Below are positions 1 to 8,415 of a DNA stretch of 33,151 nucleotides, in pieces. The stretch comes from Chitinophaga pinensis (GTDB lineage: Bacteria; Bacteroidota; Bacteroidia; NS11-12g; UBA955), in assembly GCA_945860565.1 (NCBI GenBank), contig CAMAQS010000016.1:1-33151 (forward strand), written 5' to 3'. Position numbers and translations under genes: made by a program. The stretch's first letter is position 1. The number at the start of each line of letters is the position of its first letter. Below the pieces are notes generated by a model. That model saw only the letters and a list, made by a program, of their open reading frames with translations. It searched no databases and was not told where the DNA came from.

Positions 1-1116
1 CGGAGGGGCCTAAGAGAAACCATGTATAAATACATCATTTTTGAATCAGACGATTGGGGGTCTATTAGAATGTCTTCCAATGAAGCGAAGGCAGAATTAT
101 TGAATAAAGGATTTCCATTGAATGAGATTGGATCTGAATTTTATAATGAATTTGATTGTGTTGAATCAGCATCGGATTTAAGTTCATTGTTTGAAGTACT
201 TTCAAAACATAGAGATTCAGCCGGAAACCATCCTATTTTTACACCACTTCATTTACTTACAAATCCTGATTTTGAAAAAATAAGAAATGATAATTTTGAA
301 AGATATGTTAATGAGACCATCGATGCTACCTATGCCAAATTGAATAGAGGAAATGTAATGGAGCTTATCCATCAAGGAATTAGTGGTGGGTTGTATCATC
401 CCGAATTTCATGGTAGAGAACATTTAAATGTTCCAGTTTGGATGCGTGCATTAAAAGCCCAAGATAATGATACTATCACTGCATTTAATTATGGAATTTG
501 GGGATTCATTAATAAAAATAATTATGGAGTCTTTTATCAAGCTGCCTATGATTTAGAAAATCCTGCGGACATCCCTCAATACATTGAAATTGTGAATGAT
601 GGGTTGGATTTATTTGAGAAAATGTTTCACTACAAGGCTGAATATTTTGTTCCTCCAAATGGGCCTTTTACAAATTCTCTTTTAAAAACCCTTTCAAATA
701 AAGGCATACGATTAATAGCATCTGATTTAATTCAAAGAGAGCCTATGGGCTTTGGTAAAGTAAAAAGGAATGTTCGTTTTACTGGAATGAAAAATAAGCA
801 TGGTCAGCGGTTTATAAAACGAAACTGTTTTTTTGAACCAAGTAATCCTCAAAAAAACTGGGTAGATTCCTGTCTGCAAGACATAGAAAGGGCGTTTCTC
901 TATAAAAAGCCTGCAATAATTAGTACACACAGGGTTAATTATGTAAGCAGTTTGGTTGCTGAAAATAGGGATAAAGGATTAAGACAATTGGATGAGCTAA
1001 TTGCTAGAATTTTGCTCAAATGGCCAGATGTTGAATTTCAAACAACCAATAAACTATACGATTATTTTGAGAAATTGCCTTGGTCAATATCACGGATTAA
1101 AGGTTTGAGACGTTAA
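1..1116 (+). CDS. NodB-like polysaccharide deacetylase-fold protein, copy 1 (5' end outside window)
   Basis: Probable carbohydrate deacetylase-superfamily protein of a surface-polysaccharide locus. Near the N-terminus it has SDDWGSIR, resembling the NodB motif-1 Asp pair; mid-protein it has HPEFHGREH, a likely metal-site His cluster; near the C-terminus it has STHRVNYV. The next gene carries all three motifs and is clearly a paralog. The ORF track starts at the ATG at 22, but the frame is open to base 1 (codons for RRGLRET precede the Met). The paralog has 26 residues before SDDWG against only 8 here, so I think the gene begins upstream of the window. No signal peptide is visible in the part seen. 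The substrate is unknown and deacetylase activity is inferred from fold-level motifs only. It ends 1 bp before the next ATG, as in an operon. Confidence 0.75.
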   Translation, partial: RRGLRETMYKYIIFESDDWGSIRMSSNEAKAELLNKGFPLNEIGSEFYNEFDCVESASDLSSLFEVLSKHRDSAGNHPIFTPLHLLTNPDFEKIRNDNFERYVNETIDATYAKLNRGNVMELIHQGISGGLYHPEFHGREHLNVPVWMRALKAQDNDTITAFNYGIWGFINKNNYGVFYQAAYDLENPADIPQYIEIVNDGLDLFEKMFHYKAEYFVPPNGPFTNSLLKTLSNKGIRLIASDLIQREPMGFGKVKRNVRFTGMKNKHGQRFIKRNCFFEPSNPQKNWVDSCLQDIERAFLYKKPAIISTHRVNYVSSLVAENRDKGLRQLDELIARILLKWPDVEFQTTNKLYDYFEKLPWSISRIKGLRR

Positions 1117-1117
1117 A

Positions 1118-2242
1118 ATGTTAAAGAATACCCTTTCTGCAATACATACCAATTTTCAGGGAAAATCCATTAAACGTAAGATTGTGGTATTTCAATCGGA
1201 TGATTGGGGTACCATTCGTACGCCTAAATCTAAGCCAGTAAGAGACTTTATTCAAAAAAATAGATTTGATGCAAACCCATTTTTGAATTTTGACACCTTA
1301 GAAACAGAGTCTGATTTAAACTGTTTATTTGAAGTTTTAAGTCAATCCTGCGACTATATAGGCAACAATCCAATATTTACAACCAATCACGTGGTTGGTA
1401 ATCCTGATTTCAAAAGAATAGAATCTGCAAATTTTGAAGAGTATTTTTTTGAATCCACATTGGATACATATAGAAGTTTAAATTCTACCAATCAAATGGA
1501 CTCGTTTTGGCGACAGGGGATTTCCAACAAGTTAATAAGTCCTGAATTTCATTCAAGGGAACATGTTGACTTTATTTTATGGTTAACTCAATTAAAAAAG
1601 GGCAATCTGAAAGTGAAGGAAGCTTTTGATTTGGGTTTTTGGGGGATTCCTTTAGATGCAAATATCTTCAAGAACCAAAATTTAATGGCAACTTACGATA
1701 GTTTTAATCAATCCAATAAGCAGGATTATTTAAATTCGATATCAGAAGGAATTGCGATGTTTAATGCCCAGTTTGGAAAATTCCCGACAAGTTTTATACC
1801 CAATAATTATATTTTCCCTTTGTCTTTGATTGAAGAATTGGCTTCATTTAATATTGACTCAATGCAAGGGATGAAATATATTTATCTTCCAAAAGAAGGA
1901 AAAAACATCCCCCGAGAGCAAAAAAGAAGAATCAATGGCCAACAAGAAATACCAAATTCTCGAATTATTTCTTTGGTAAGAAATGTGCAGTTTGAACCTA
2001 CTTTATTTAACAATAAACTTAAAACTTTAAATTTGTGTTTAAACCAAATAAAATGGGCGTTTTTATTTGGAAAACCTGCAATTATTGATACGCATCGGTT
2101 AAATTATGTAAGTGGTTTGTCAGAGGTTAACAGGGATGAAAATTTAAAATTGTTGAAGCAATTGATAAATGAAATTATCAAAAAATGGCCTGAGGTAGAA
2201 TTCGAATCAACAGAAAACCTGAGTAAATTATACAAAGTATAA
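1118..2242 (+). CDS. NodB-like polysaccharide deacetylase-fold protein, copy 2
   Basis: A 374-residue tandem paralog of the preceding gene. It shares SDDWGTIR (about residues 27-34), the SPEFHSREH cluster, DTHRLNYVSGL near the C-terminus, and the ESDLNCLFEVLS stretch matching ASDLSSLFEVLS in copy 1. The family has the distorted-barrel NodB deacetylase fold, in which paired Asp and His residues bind a metal. No signal peptide is visible, suggesting a cytoplasmic enzyme acting on a sugar nucleotide or lipid-linked sugar rather than on finished polymer; this is inference. The ATG at 1118 lies 1 bp after the previous stop, and the next gene follows by 1 bp, so all three are likely co-transcribed. 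The exact reaction is unknown. Confidence 0.75.
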   Translation: MLKNTLSAIHTNFQGKSIKRKIVVFQSDDWGTIRTPKSKPVRDFIQKNRFDANPFLNFDTLETESDLNCLFEVLSQSCDYIGNNPIFTTNHVVGNPDFKRIESANFEEYFFESTLDTYRSLNSTNQMDSFWRQGISNKLISPEFHSREHVDFILWLTQLKKGNLKVKEAFDLGFWGIPLDANIFKNQNLMATYDSFNQSNKQDYLNSISEGIAMFNAQFGKFPTSFIPNNYIFPLSLIEELASFNIDSMQGMKYIYLPKEGKNIPREQKRRINGQQEIPNSRIISLVRNVQFEPTLFNNKLKTLNLCLNQIKWAFLFGKPAIIDTHRLNYVSGLSEVNRDENLKLLKQLINEIIKKWPEVEFESTENLSKLYKV

Positions 2243-2243
2243 G

Positions 2244-3347
2244 ATGAGATTTATAAATAAATATTTAAGAAATTTAGCTCCTTACAAAGTTGCTTCTCAT
2301 AAAGTTTGGGAAGTAGATAAGGCGGAAAGAAAATCGATGTTAAAGCTAGATTGGAACGAAGCAACCATTCCACCTTCACCAAATGTTAAAAAAAGGTTGG
2401 TTAAATTGGCGGAACAAGACGATATGTTTTCACTTTATCCAAGTACAAACAATGTTGAATTGGTGAATTTATTGTCTAGTTATTGCGGTGTTCCTGCCGA
2501 AAACATACAATACTTCGCAAGTTCCGATGCGCTTCATGAATATTTGGTGCGTATGTTCGTATCGGTTGGAGACCCGATTTTAATTCTTGGTCCAACATAT
2601 GACAATTTTAGATTAACCTGTGAATCACAAGGGGCTAAAATATATTATTTTGAATATTCTACAGGATTCGTTTTGGATGAGCGGAAATTTATTGATTCAA
2701 TAAAACATACAAATCCTTCTTTAATTTATATCTGTAATCCGAATAATCCATCAGGGAATTTGGTTTCAAAAAATTTCATAGAAGAAATATTGATTAATTT
2801 TCCCAATAGTTTGCTCTTACTGGATGAAGCATATTATGAATTTAGTGGGATGACTTTGGCAAATGAAGTTCTGAAGTACGATAATTTGTTCATCTCAAGA
2901 ACTTTTTCAAAAGCCTTTGCTTTGGCCAATTTTAGGGCTGGTTATTTGATTTCAGATAGCGAGAATATTAAACAAATTTCGAAAATTCGGAACCCTAAGA
3001 ACTTTACAACTTTTACACAAGAAGCCGTTATTGGGGCATTGGAAGATGTTCAATATATGCATGATTTTGTGAGTGAAGTAAAACGATCAAAGGAGTACTT
3101 TGCACATGAATTAAGCAGTATTCCTGGTGTTGTACATACTTATCAAAGTCATGGAAATTTTGTTTTAATTGAGTTTGAATCTTCGGAGATAAAAGAATTA
3201 ATATTTAAGGGATTGGCGGATAATTTTATATACGTTCGCAATTTAACACACAATGAAATGTTAAATAATTCTTTAAGAATAACCATTGGTACGCAGGAGC
3301 AGATGAAACATGTTGTGAATGTAATTAAATCAATTGTTGGAGAATAA
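2244..3347 (+). CDS. PLP-dependent aminotransferase, HisC-like (fold type I)
   Basis: A 367-residue class I/II aminotransferase resembling histidinol-phosphate aminotransferase. Visible motifs are LDWNE near residue 35, CNPNNPSG (about 164-171), LDEAYYEF (193-200) with the PLP-ring Asp, SRTFSKAFAL with the probable Schiff-base Lys223, and a C-terminal LRITIGT with the substrate-carboxylate or phosphate Arg. Histidine genes are absent around it. It sits between the deacetylase-like pair and a HAD phosphatase-like gene, so it more likely makes an amino component of the surface polysaccharide than histidine. The HAD gene overlaps its 3' end by 14 bp, suggesting coupled translation and perhaps consecutive steps (transamination, then dephosphorylation). 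The real substrate is unknown. Confidence 0.85.
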   Translation: MRFINKYLRNLAPYKVASHKVWEVDKAERKSMLKLDWNEATIPPSPNVKKRLVKLAEQDDMFSLYPSTNNVELVNLLSSYCGVPAENIQYFASSDALHEYLVRMFVSVGDPILILGPTYDNFRLTCESQGAKIYYFEYSTGFVLDERKFIDSIKHTNPSLIYICNPNNPSGNLVSKNFIEEILINFPNSLLLLDEAYYEFSGMTLANEVLKYDNLFISRTFSKAFALANFRAGYLISDSENIKQISKIRNPKNFTTFTQEAVIGALEDVQYMHDFVSEVKRSKEYFAHELSSIPGVVHTYQSHGNFVLIEFESSEIKELIFKGLADNFIYVRNLTHNEMLNNSLRITIGTQEQMKHVVNVIKSIVGE

Positions 3348-4008
3348 ACAATTAATTATTTTCGATTTCTGTGAGACGTTGGTAAACATCCAAACAGCCG
3401 ATAATTTTGTTTTATGGGTTTTGGATAAGGAAAAAGTAAATTCTAAATTTCAACTAGATTTTATACAAACATTAAAGAAAATCAAGTTCATTACAATTTT
3501 AAATGTACTGTTCCCGCGGTTAAATTTTGAGAAACGGTTAATGTTAAGGCTTTTGAAAAATTTAAGTCAAGAAACAATAAGTAAAAATGCCAAAAATTAT
3601 GCGCAATGGTTAAAAGGGAAATGGATATTGGAATTAAAAGACCTATTCATGATGCATGTTGATACTGGAGCGAAAATTGTTGTAATATCTGGTGGTTACG
3701 AAATTTATTTGAAACATTTTTTTGCTGAGTTCCCAGAAGTTGTTGTGTTTGGCACTAAAATTGAATTTAAAAATGGCAAATTAACAGGTAAGTTTGATGG
3801 AAAGGATTGTATGTTTCAAGAAAAGGTGAATATTCTAAATAGATGGATTGAAACAAGCGGTGAAAACATGGAGAAAAGTGTCGTTTTTTCTGATAGTATT
3901 TCCGATTTGCCTCTGTTAAAATGGGCCAATGAGGGATTTGTGGTTTCTCATAAAAAAGAACAAAATTGGTCGGAAATGAATAACTTAAAGGAAATAATAT
4001 GGGTTTAA
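3334..4008 (+). CDS. HAD-superfamily (HAD-IB/SerB-like) phosphatase-like protein with altered motif I
   Basis: A 224-residue HAD protein of the class with a helical cap after motif I. Motif I is IIFDFCETL: the nucleophile Asp11 is present, but the usual second Asp (DxD) is Cys13. Motif II is VISGG (Ser119), the motif III Lys is probably Lys164, and motif IV is FSDSISD (Asp187/Asp191). The family normally removes phosphate from small metabolites through an aspartyl-phosphate. Without the second Asp, the general acid/base step may be slow or different. There is no ATG start: the track begins at TTG 3334, overlapping the aminotransferase by 14 bp, and TTG 3337 is an equal alternative. Its neighbours (aminotransferase before, ATP-grasp after) suggest a role in making a small polysaccharide substituent. 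Confidence 0.75.
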   Translation: MLENKQLIIFDFCETLVNIQTADNFVLWVLDKEKVNSKFQLDFIQTLKKIKFITILNVLFPRLNFEKRLMLRLLKNLSQETISKNAKNYAQWLKGKWILELKDLFMMHVDTGAKIVVISGGYEIYLKHFFAEFPEVVVFGTKIEFKNGKLTGKFDGKDCMFQEKVNILNRWIETSGENMEKSVVFSDSISDLPLLKWANEGFVVSHKKEQNWSEMNNLKEIIWV

Positions 4009-4949
4009 AGAATTTGAAATATTTCGGATCATTGGGATTTTATTTATACTATCTTTTATTTAAAGTCTATCGCTACATTAAATTTGATAGACTAAGTGAT
4101 CAAGAATATATATCCTCTAGGTTCCTAAAAACACATGGTTATCCTTTGGATTTAGACAATCCAAAAACATTAAATGAAAAGCTTCAATGGTTGAAATTGA
4201 ATGATCGCCGGGACTTGTATACAGTGCATGCCGATAAATATGGTGTTAGGGCATATATTCAGGAAACTTTTGGCGATGAATACTTGGTTCCAATGGTATT
4301 AATTACGGATCAAATCTCAGAAGTGAAACCAGAAAACTTACCGAATTATCCTACCATTATTAAAGCAACACATGATTCTGGAAGTTTTAGAATAGTTAGG
4401 GACAAGCACAAAGTAGATTGGCAGAAATTGCGAATAGATTGTAAGTGGTGGTTAAGTCAGAATTATTATTATGCAGATAGAGAATGGCAATATCAGTCCA
4501 TAAAACCGCAAATAATTATTGAAAAATTACTGGCAACCCAAGATGGATTTATTCCAAATGATTATAAAGTGAATTGTTTTAATGGGAAGGTTGGGTTTAT
4601 TTATGTTTCAGTTGATAGAGAAGGCGATAACAAACGAAATATTTATGACTCTAGCTGGAACCCACTCTTATTCACTTGGGGTGCAAAATATAAAGATCAC
4701 AGCTTAATGAGAGGCAAGGAAATCGAGCCACCTAAAACGTTGAGCAAAATGATAGAAATTTCTGAAAGCATTGCTAAAAATTATGCCTATGTGAGGGTTG
4801 ATTTTTATGATGTAGATGGACATTTATATGTAGGAGAAATCACACACTGTCACGGTGGAGGATTCGATGTAATTCGTCCAATTGAATGGGATTATATGTT
4901 AGGAGAAAAGCTCGATTTGAGCCAATATGGATTCAAGCAAAAAGCTTAA
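3999..4949 (+). CDS. TupA-like ATP-grasp protein
   Basis: A 316-residue protein of the ATPgrasp_TupA type, named after the teichuronopeptide biosynthesis protein. The typical N-terminal signature (NPKTLNEKLQWLK) is followed by DKYGVRAYI, IIKATHDSG and the C-terminal VDFYDVDGHLYVGEITHCHGGGF, which supplies the ATP/Mg carboxylates of ATP-grasp folds. Members are common in capsule and O-antigen loci and are often annotated as glycosyltransferases, but the fold suggests ATP-dependent carboxylate-amine ligation, for example joining an amino compound to a uronic acid. The ATG at 3999 overlaps the HAD gene by 10 bp. With the aminotransferase and HAD gene it forms a tightly packed trio that could make and attach an amino substituent; that pathway is my inference. 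Confidence 0.8.
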   Translation: MGLKNLKYFGSLGFYLYYLLFKVYRYIKFDRLSDQEYISSRFLKTHGYPLDLDNPKTLNEKLQWLKLNDRRDLYTVHADKYGVRAYIQETFGDEYLVPMVLITDQISEVKPENLPNYPTIIKATHDSGSFRIVRDKHKVDWQKLRIDCKWWLSQNYYYADREWQYQSIKPQIIIEKLLATQDGFIPNDYKVNCFNGKVGFIYVSVDREGDNKRNIYDSSWNPLLFTWGAKYKDHSLMRGKEIEPPKTLSKMIEISESIAKNYAYVRVDFYDVDGHLYVGEITHCHGGGFDVIRPIEWDYMLGEKLDLSQYGFKQKA

Positions 4950-6024
4950 AATAGGCGTAGTTTTTACTTCACTTCAAATGGTTGGCATTGCCAAATCACT
5001 TTCTGTAATTACAAACTATTTGTCGGAAAGAAACGATACTGAGATTACCGCTTTTACAATTTATAAGTTCCCTCATTTTTTTAAACTCAATAACAATATA
5101 ACGTTGATTGAGCCTGAATTTGAACACGCAAAAACCAACAAATTATATTACTACATTAAAATATTTTGGTTTTTACGTCGCAATTTTAAACGTAAAGATT
5201 TTGATGTCATTTTAACCTTTCATGAGTATTGTAATTTTCAAGTTTTGTTGGCTTCTTTAGGTTTGAATATGCCGGTAATTATTTCTGACAGAGCAAGTCC
5301 TATCAGAAAAATATCTTTTCCCAGCAACTATTTTAGAAAGTATTTATACCCATTCGCGTCTGGAATGATTGCCCAAACAAAAGTAGCAAAGGAAATATTT
5401 GGAAAAGAGTTTAAAAAACTAAAGAATATTGAAGTTATTGGAAATGCCATTGAGTCACCAATTCATACAATCACCTCAGAAAGAGAGAATATAATTTTGT
5501 GGGTAGGCAGATATGAAGGTTTGAAGGGATTGAACCTTCTAATTGAAGCGTTTGTGGCTTGTGAAAATATGGATGATTGGAAGTTGGTTTTGGTAGGCGA
5601 CGGCGATGGTTATAATCAGATTTCAACCCTAATTGGTCAATTAGATTATAAACATAGAATTATTCAAGTTGGTAAACAAAAGGACGTAAATCAGTGGTAT
5701 TCGAAATCAGAAATTTTTGCGTTTCCCTCATTTTCGGAGGGTTTTCCAAATGCACTTTGCGAAGCCATGTCTATGGGATTAGCGGCAGTAAGTTTTGATT
5801 GTGTGGCGGGTCCTTCTGAAATTATTGAAGACCAAGTAAATGGATTGTTAATGCCGGTTGGGGATGTTAAACGGTTAACAGAATCTATCATGATTTTGGC
5901 CCATAACAAGTCCAAAAGAGAACAAATTCAAGTGAATGCCAAAAAGATTATTCACCAATTTAATAGAGAAAAAATTGGGAATCAGTATTTTGATTTTTTA
6001 GAAAAAAGCCGACGGATTAAATAA
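4927..6024 (+). CDS. Family 4 (GT-B) glycosyltransferase
   Basis: A 365-residue glycosyltransferase of the GT4 / Glycos_transf_1 type. The N-terminal Rossmann half begins KIGVVFTSLQMVGIAKSL. The C-terminal half has VGRYEGLKGLNLLIEAF, LVLVGDGDGY and the retaining-GT4 donor motif SEGFPNALCEAMSMGL (the E-x7-E pattern), followed by GPSEII. It should transfer a sugar from a nucleotide donor to the lipid-linked repeat unit at the cytoplasmic face of the inner membrane; neither donor nor acceptor can be read from sequence. The ATG at 4927 overlaps the ATP-grasp gene by 23 bp, and the next gene's ATG follows its stop directly, fitting a single transcript. Confidence 0.88.
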   Translation: MDSSKKLKIGVVFTSLQMVGIAKSLSVITNYLSERNDTEITAFTIYKFPHFFKLNNNITLIEPEFEHAKTNKLYYYIKIFWFLRRNFKRKDFDVILTFHEYCNFQVLLASLGLNMPVIISDRASPIRKISFPSNYFRKYLYPFASGMIAQTKVAKEIFGKEFKKLKNIEVIGNAIESPIHTITSERENIILWVGRYEGLKGLNLLIEAFVACENMDDWKLVLVGDGDGYNQISTLIGQLDYKHRIIQVGKQKDVNQWYSKSEIFAFPSFSEGFPNALCEAMSMGLAAVSFDCVAGPSEIIEDQVNGLLMPVGDVKRLTESIMILAHNKSKREQIQVNAKKIIHQFNREKIGNQYFDFLEKSRRIK

Positions 6025-7158
6025 ATGAAAACAACCAAAAGAATTTTATTTGTCAATCAAAGCTCCGGTTATTTGATGTATGATCTTGTAAATTCTGAGG
6101 TTTTCAATTCATTTGATAAGGTTTTTTTTAAAGGAACTTCTAATAATAAGCAGAAAGAATTAATTGGAAAAGTTAAAGTAATTGATACGGTTAGTTACCG
6201 AAATTCGAATATTTTTTGGCGTTTTTTTACATGGTTCATTGCTTCATTTCACTTATGGATTTTAATTGTATTTAAGTACCGGAAGTCGCATATTTTCTTT
6301 ACATCAAATCCACCAATTGCTCATTTTATTGCTGCCGTTTTAAAGCTGAATTTTTCTGTTTTGGTATTGGATGTTTATCCTGATGTATTAACCCGCAGTG
6401 GTGTTTTAAGTAAAGAGAATTTTTTGGTTTCGCGATTTCAAAAGCTCAACTCAAAAATTTACACCCATGCCAGAAGAATTTATACATTAAGCGAAGGCAT
6501 GAAAAAGGTCTTGGTTAATTATGTTGATGAATCTAAGATTCAAGTCATTCCATTGTGGGGGGATGATGACAATTTAATTAAAATCAGAAAAAACGAGAAC
6601 GAGTTTTTAAAAAAATTAGGATTACAAGATAAGTTTATTTTATTGTATTCCGGAAATATGGGATTGACTCATCCAATAGAAATATTAGATAAAATTGCAG
6701 AGAAAATTGAAAACACTGCAATTCATATATTGGCCATTGGCGGTGGGCCAAAATATAAGCCTCTGAATGATTTTGCCAAAAAGAATCACTCAAAGAATAT
6801 AACTGTTTTGCCATGGCAAGACCGACATTTATTATCCGAAATAATTAGTGCAGCTGATTTAGGAGTGGTGACTTCTGATTCCAGAATTGCAGATATTAGC
6901 GTCCCCAGTAAATTATTTAATTTACTGCAATTACACATTCCTATTTTGGCGGTTGGTCACGAAGATTCAGAATTGAATTATATTGTTAACAAATTCGAAT
7001 TGGGAAAATGTTTCAATGAAAGCCAATTAGACCTTATAATAGACTATATTCTAAAATGTTACGGGGATAAAACGTTTTTGAATCAGTTAATGGATAACAC
7101 CAAGATAGCGGTGCCTTTTTTTAGTAAAATTAATTTGTTAAGTATAGATATTAATTAA
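6025..7158 (+). CDS. Family 4 glycosyltransferase (WbuB/WcaI-like)
   Basis: A 377-residue GT-B glycosyltransferase. The N-terminal half has a hydrophobic segment (FFTWFIASFHLWILIVF, about residues 67-83) that may dock to the membrane, then FFTSNPP and LDVYPD, a pattern typical of WbuB/WcaI-like GT4 enzymes. The C-terminal half has LLYSGNMGLTHPIE, GGGPKYK and VPSKLFNLL, the donor-binding region. These enzymes often add the second sugar to an undecaprenyl-diphosphate-sugar made by a PglC/WecA-type transferase, which fits the PglC-type gene immediately downstream. It starts at an ATG right after the previous TAA, and its own TAA shares its last A with the next ATG. Confidence 0.85.
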   Translation: MKTTKRILFVNQSSGYLMYDLVNSEVFNSFDKVFFKGTSNNKQKELIGKVKVIDTVSYRNSNIFWRFFTWFIASFHLWILIVFKYRKSHIFFTSNPPIAHFIAAVLKLNFSVLVLDVYPDVLTRSGVLSKENFLVSRFQKLNSKIYTHARRIYTLSEGMKKVLVNYVDESKIQVIPLWGDDDNLIKIRKNENEFLKKLGLQDKFILLYSGNMGLTHPIEILDKIAEKIENTAIHILAIGGGPKYKPLNDFAKKNHSKNITVLPWQDRHLLSEIISAADLGVVTSDSRIADISVPSKLFNLLQLHIPILAVGHEDSELNYIVNKFELGKCFNESQLDLIIDYILKCYGDKTFLNQLMDNTKIAVPFFSKINLLSIDIN

Positions 7159-7763
7159 TGTATAAATATTTTAAGCGTCTAGTAGATTTATTGTTGGCCT
7201 TGGTTTTGGGGATCATTATCTTGCCTTTTATGTTAATTTTAGGGTTGTATGCTGTTCTTTTTATAAAAGAAGGAATTATATTTACTCAGGATAGGATTGG
7301 CTTGAAAAATAAGAAATTCAAATTGTATAAATTGAGAACTATGACAAATGAAAGGGATAGTTCTGGAAATTTATTACCAGATTCTCAGCGTCTAACCAAA
7401 TTGGGAAGAATAATTAGAAGTTTATCTTTAGACGAATTGCCTCAAATATTAAATGTTTTGAAAGGTGAAATGTCGTTTGTGGGACCAAGGCCCTTGTTGG
7501 TGCATTATTTGCCTTTATACAATCAAAGGCAAATTCGTCGACATGAGGTGCGACCGGGAATTACTGGTTGGGCCCAAATAAATGGCAGAAATTCAATTAC
7601 ATGGAAAGATAGACTTGAATTTGATGTGTTTTATGTTGAATCATTTTCGTTTATGATGGATTTAAAGATTGTTTATATGACTGTAGTTAAGGTGTTAAAG
7701 AGAGAAGGTATTTCTGGAGACAATACAGCAACCATGAAACCGTTTACAGGCGATAATTCGTAA
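7158..7763 (+). CDS. PglC-type initiating phosphoglycosyl transferase (bacterial sugar transferase)
   Basis: A 201-residue monotopic phosphoglycosyl transferase, the minimal PglC size without the extra membrane domain of WbaP. The N-terminal hydrophobic segment (about residues 8-35) contains a helix-breaking Pro23 as in the PglC re-entrant helix. It continues with KLRTM (58-62), the catalytic dyad Asp92-Glu93 in SLDELPQ, SFVGPRPLL (106-114) and RPGITGWAQINGR (132-144). The family transfers sugar-1-phosphate from UDP-sugar to undecaprenyl phosphate, starting the repeat unit. With the adjacent PglD-like gene and the PglE-like gene downstream, the likely donor is a UDP-2-acetamido-4-acylamino-trideoxyhexose (bacillosamine/Qui2NAc4N type). 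That is inference; other UDP-sugars are possible. Confidence 0.9.
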   Translation: MYKYFKRLVDLLLALVLGIIILPFMLILGLYAVLFIKEGIIFTQDRIGLKNKKFKLYKLRTMTNERDSSGNLLPDSQRLTKLGRIIRSLSLDELPQILNVLKGEMSFVGPRPLLVHYLPLYNQRQIRRHEVRPGITGWAQINGRNSITWKDRLEFDVFYVESFSFMMDLKIVYMTVVKVLKREGISGDNTATMKPFTGDNS

Positions 7764-7766
7764 ATT

Positions 7767-8411
7767 ATGATAAGAAAAATTGCAATTTTTGGAGCTGGTG
7801 GTTTTGGTAGAGAAATTTGTTGTTTAATTGCCGAATTAATTAAAGACGGTGCCAGCTGGGAATTTATAGGTTTTTTTGATGATGGTTTGTCAAAGGGCAC
7901 AATGGTTAAATACGGTGAGATTTTAGGAGGCCGACTTGAGTTGAATGAAATACCATTTGAACTTGATTTGGTCATTGCAATAGGAAATGGGGTATCTCGC
8001 AAGAAGTTAGTAGAGGGGATTACCAACGCCAACATTGGTTTTCCTACTGTTTATCCTAATGATATGCGTTTTCTTGATATTGAATCAAATACTATGGGAA
8101 AAGGAAACATATTTTTTTCGAAATGTTCATTGAGCTGTGATGTAGAGATTGGTGAATTTAATATTTTTAATGGTTCCATTAGTGTTGGACACGATACCAA
8201 AGTTGGAAATTTCAATACATTTATGCCAGCTTCAAGGATTAGTGGGGACGTAAATATTGGCGATTGCAATTTATTTGGAACCTCAACTATAATTATACAA
8301 GGAATTAACATAGGAAAGTATACGAATATTTCTCCGGGTAGTGTAATTTTGAAGAACACAAGCGACAGTGAGACCTACATAGGGAATCCGGCTAAAAAAT
8401 TTAAATTTTAA
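7767..8411 (+). CDS. PglD/NeuD-family sugar-nucleotide acyltransferase (left-handed beta-helix)
   Basis: A 214-residue protein with the two-part PglD layout. An N-terminal Rossmann-like sugar-nucleotide domain (IAIFGAGGFGREI, residues 5-17; IGFFDDG) is followed by a hexapeptide-repeat beta-helix (GDVNIGDCNLFG, IQGINIGKYTNISPGSVI) ending in GNPAKKFKF. The His in SVGHDTKVG corresponds to the PglD catalytic base region. PglD acetylates the C4 amine of UDP-4-amino-sugars with acetyl-CoA. Here an acyl carrier protein begins 4 bp downstream, followed by two KR/KASIII pairs, so the natural donor could be an acyl-ACP (or acyl-CoA) carrying a hydroxyacyl chain. It lies 3 bp after the PglC-like gene. 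Confidence 0.87.
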   Translation: MIRKIAIFGAGGFGREICCLIAELIKDGASWEFIGFFDDGLSKGTMVKYGEILGGRLELNEIPFELDLVIAIGNGVSRKKLVEGITNANIGFPTVYPNDMRFLDIESNTMGKGNIFFSKCSLSCDVEIGEFNIFNGSISVGHDTKVGNFNTFMPASRISGDVNIGDCNLFGTSTIIIQGINIGKYTNISPGSVILKNTSDSETYIGNPAKKFKF

Positions 8412-8415
8412 AATA

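Noticed and set aside
1-22. GGAGG at bases 2-6 as a Shine-Dalgarno site for ATG 22
   Set aside because: Spacing of about 15 nt is too long, the frame is open upstream, and the paralog has a longer N-terminus, so these bases are probably coding.
2244-3347. hisC of histidine biosynthesis
   Set aside because: No other his gene is present, and it overlaps a HAD protein and ATP-grasp gene in a polysaccharide locus.
7673-8359. Minus-strand ORFs (120 and 102 residues) opposite the PglD-like gene
   Set aside because: Antisense shadows: no motif, no start context, and they lie fully within a well-supported + strand acyltransferase.
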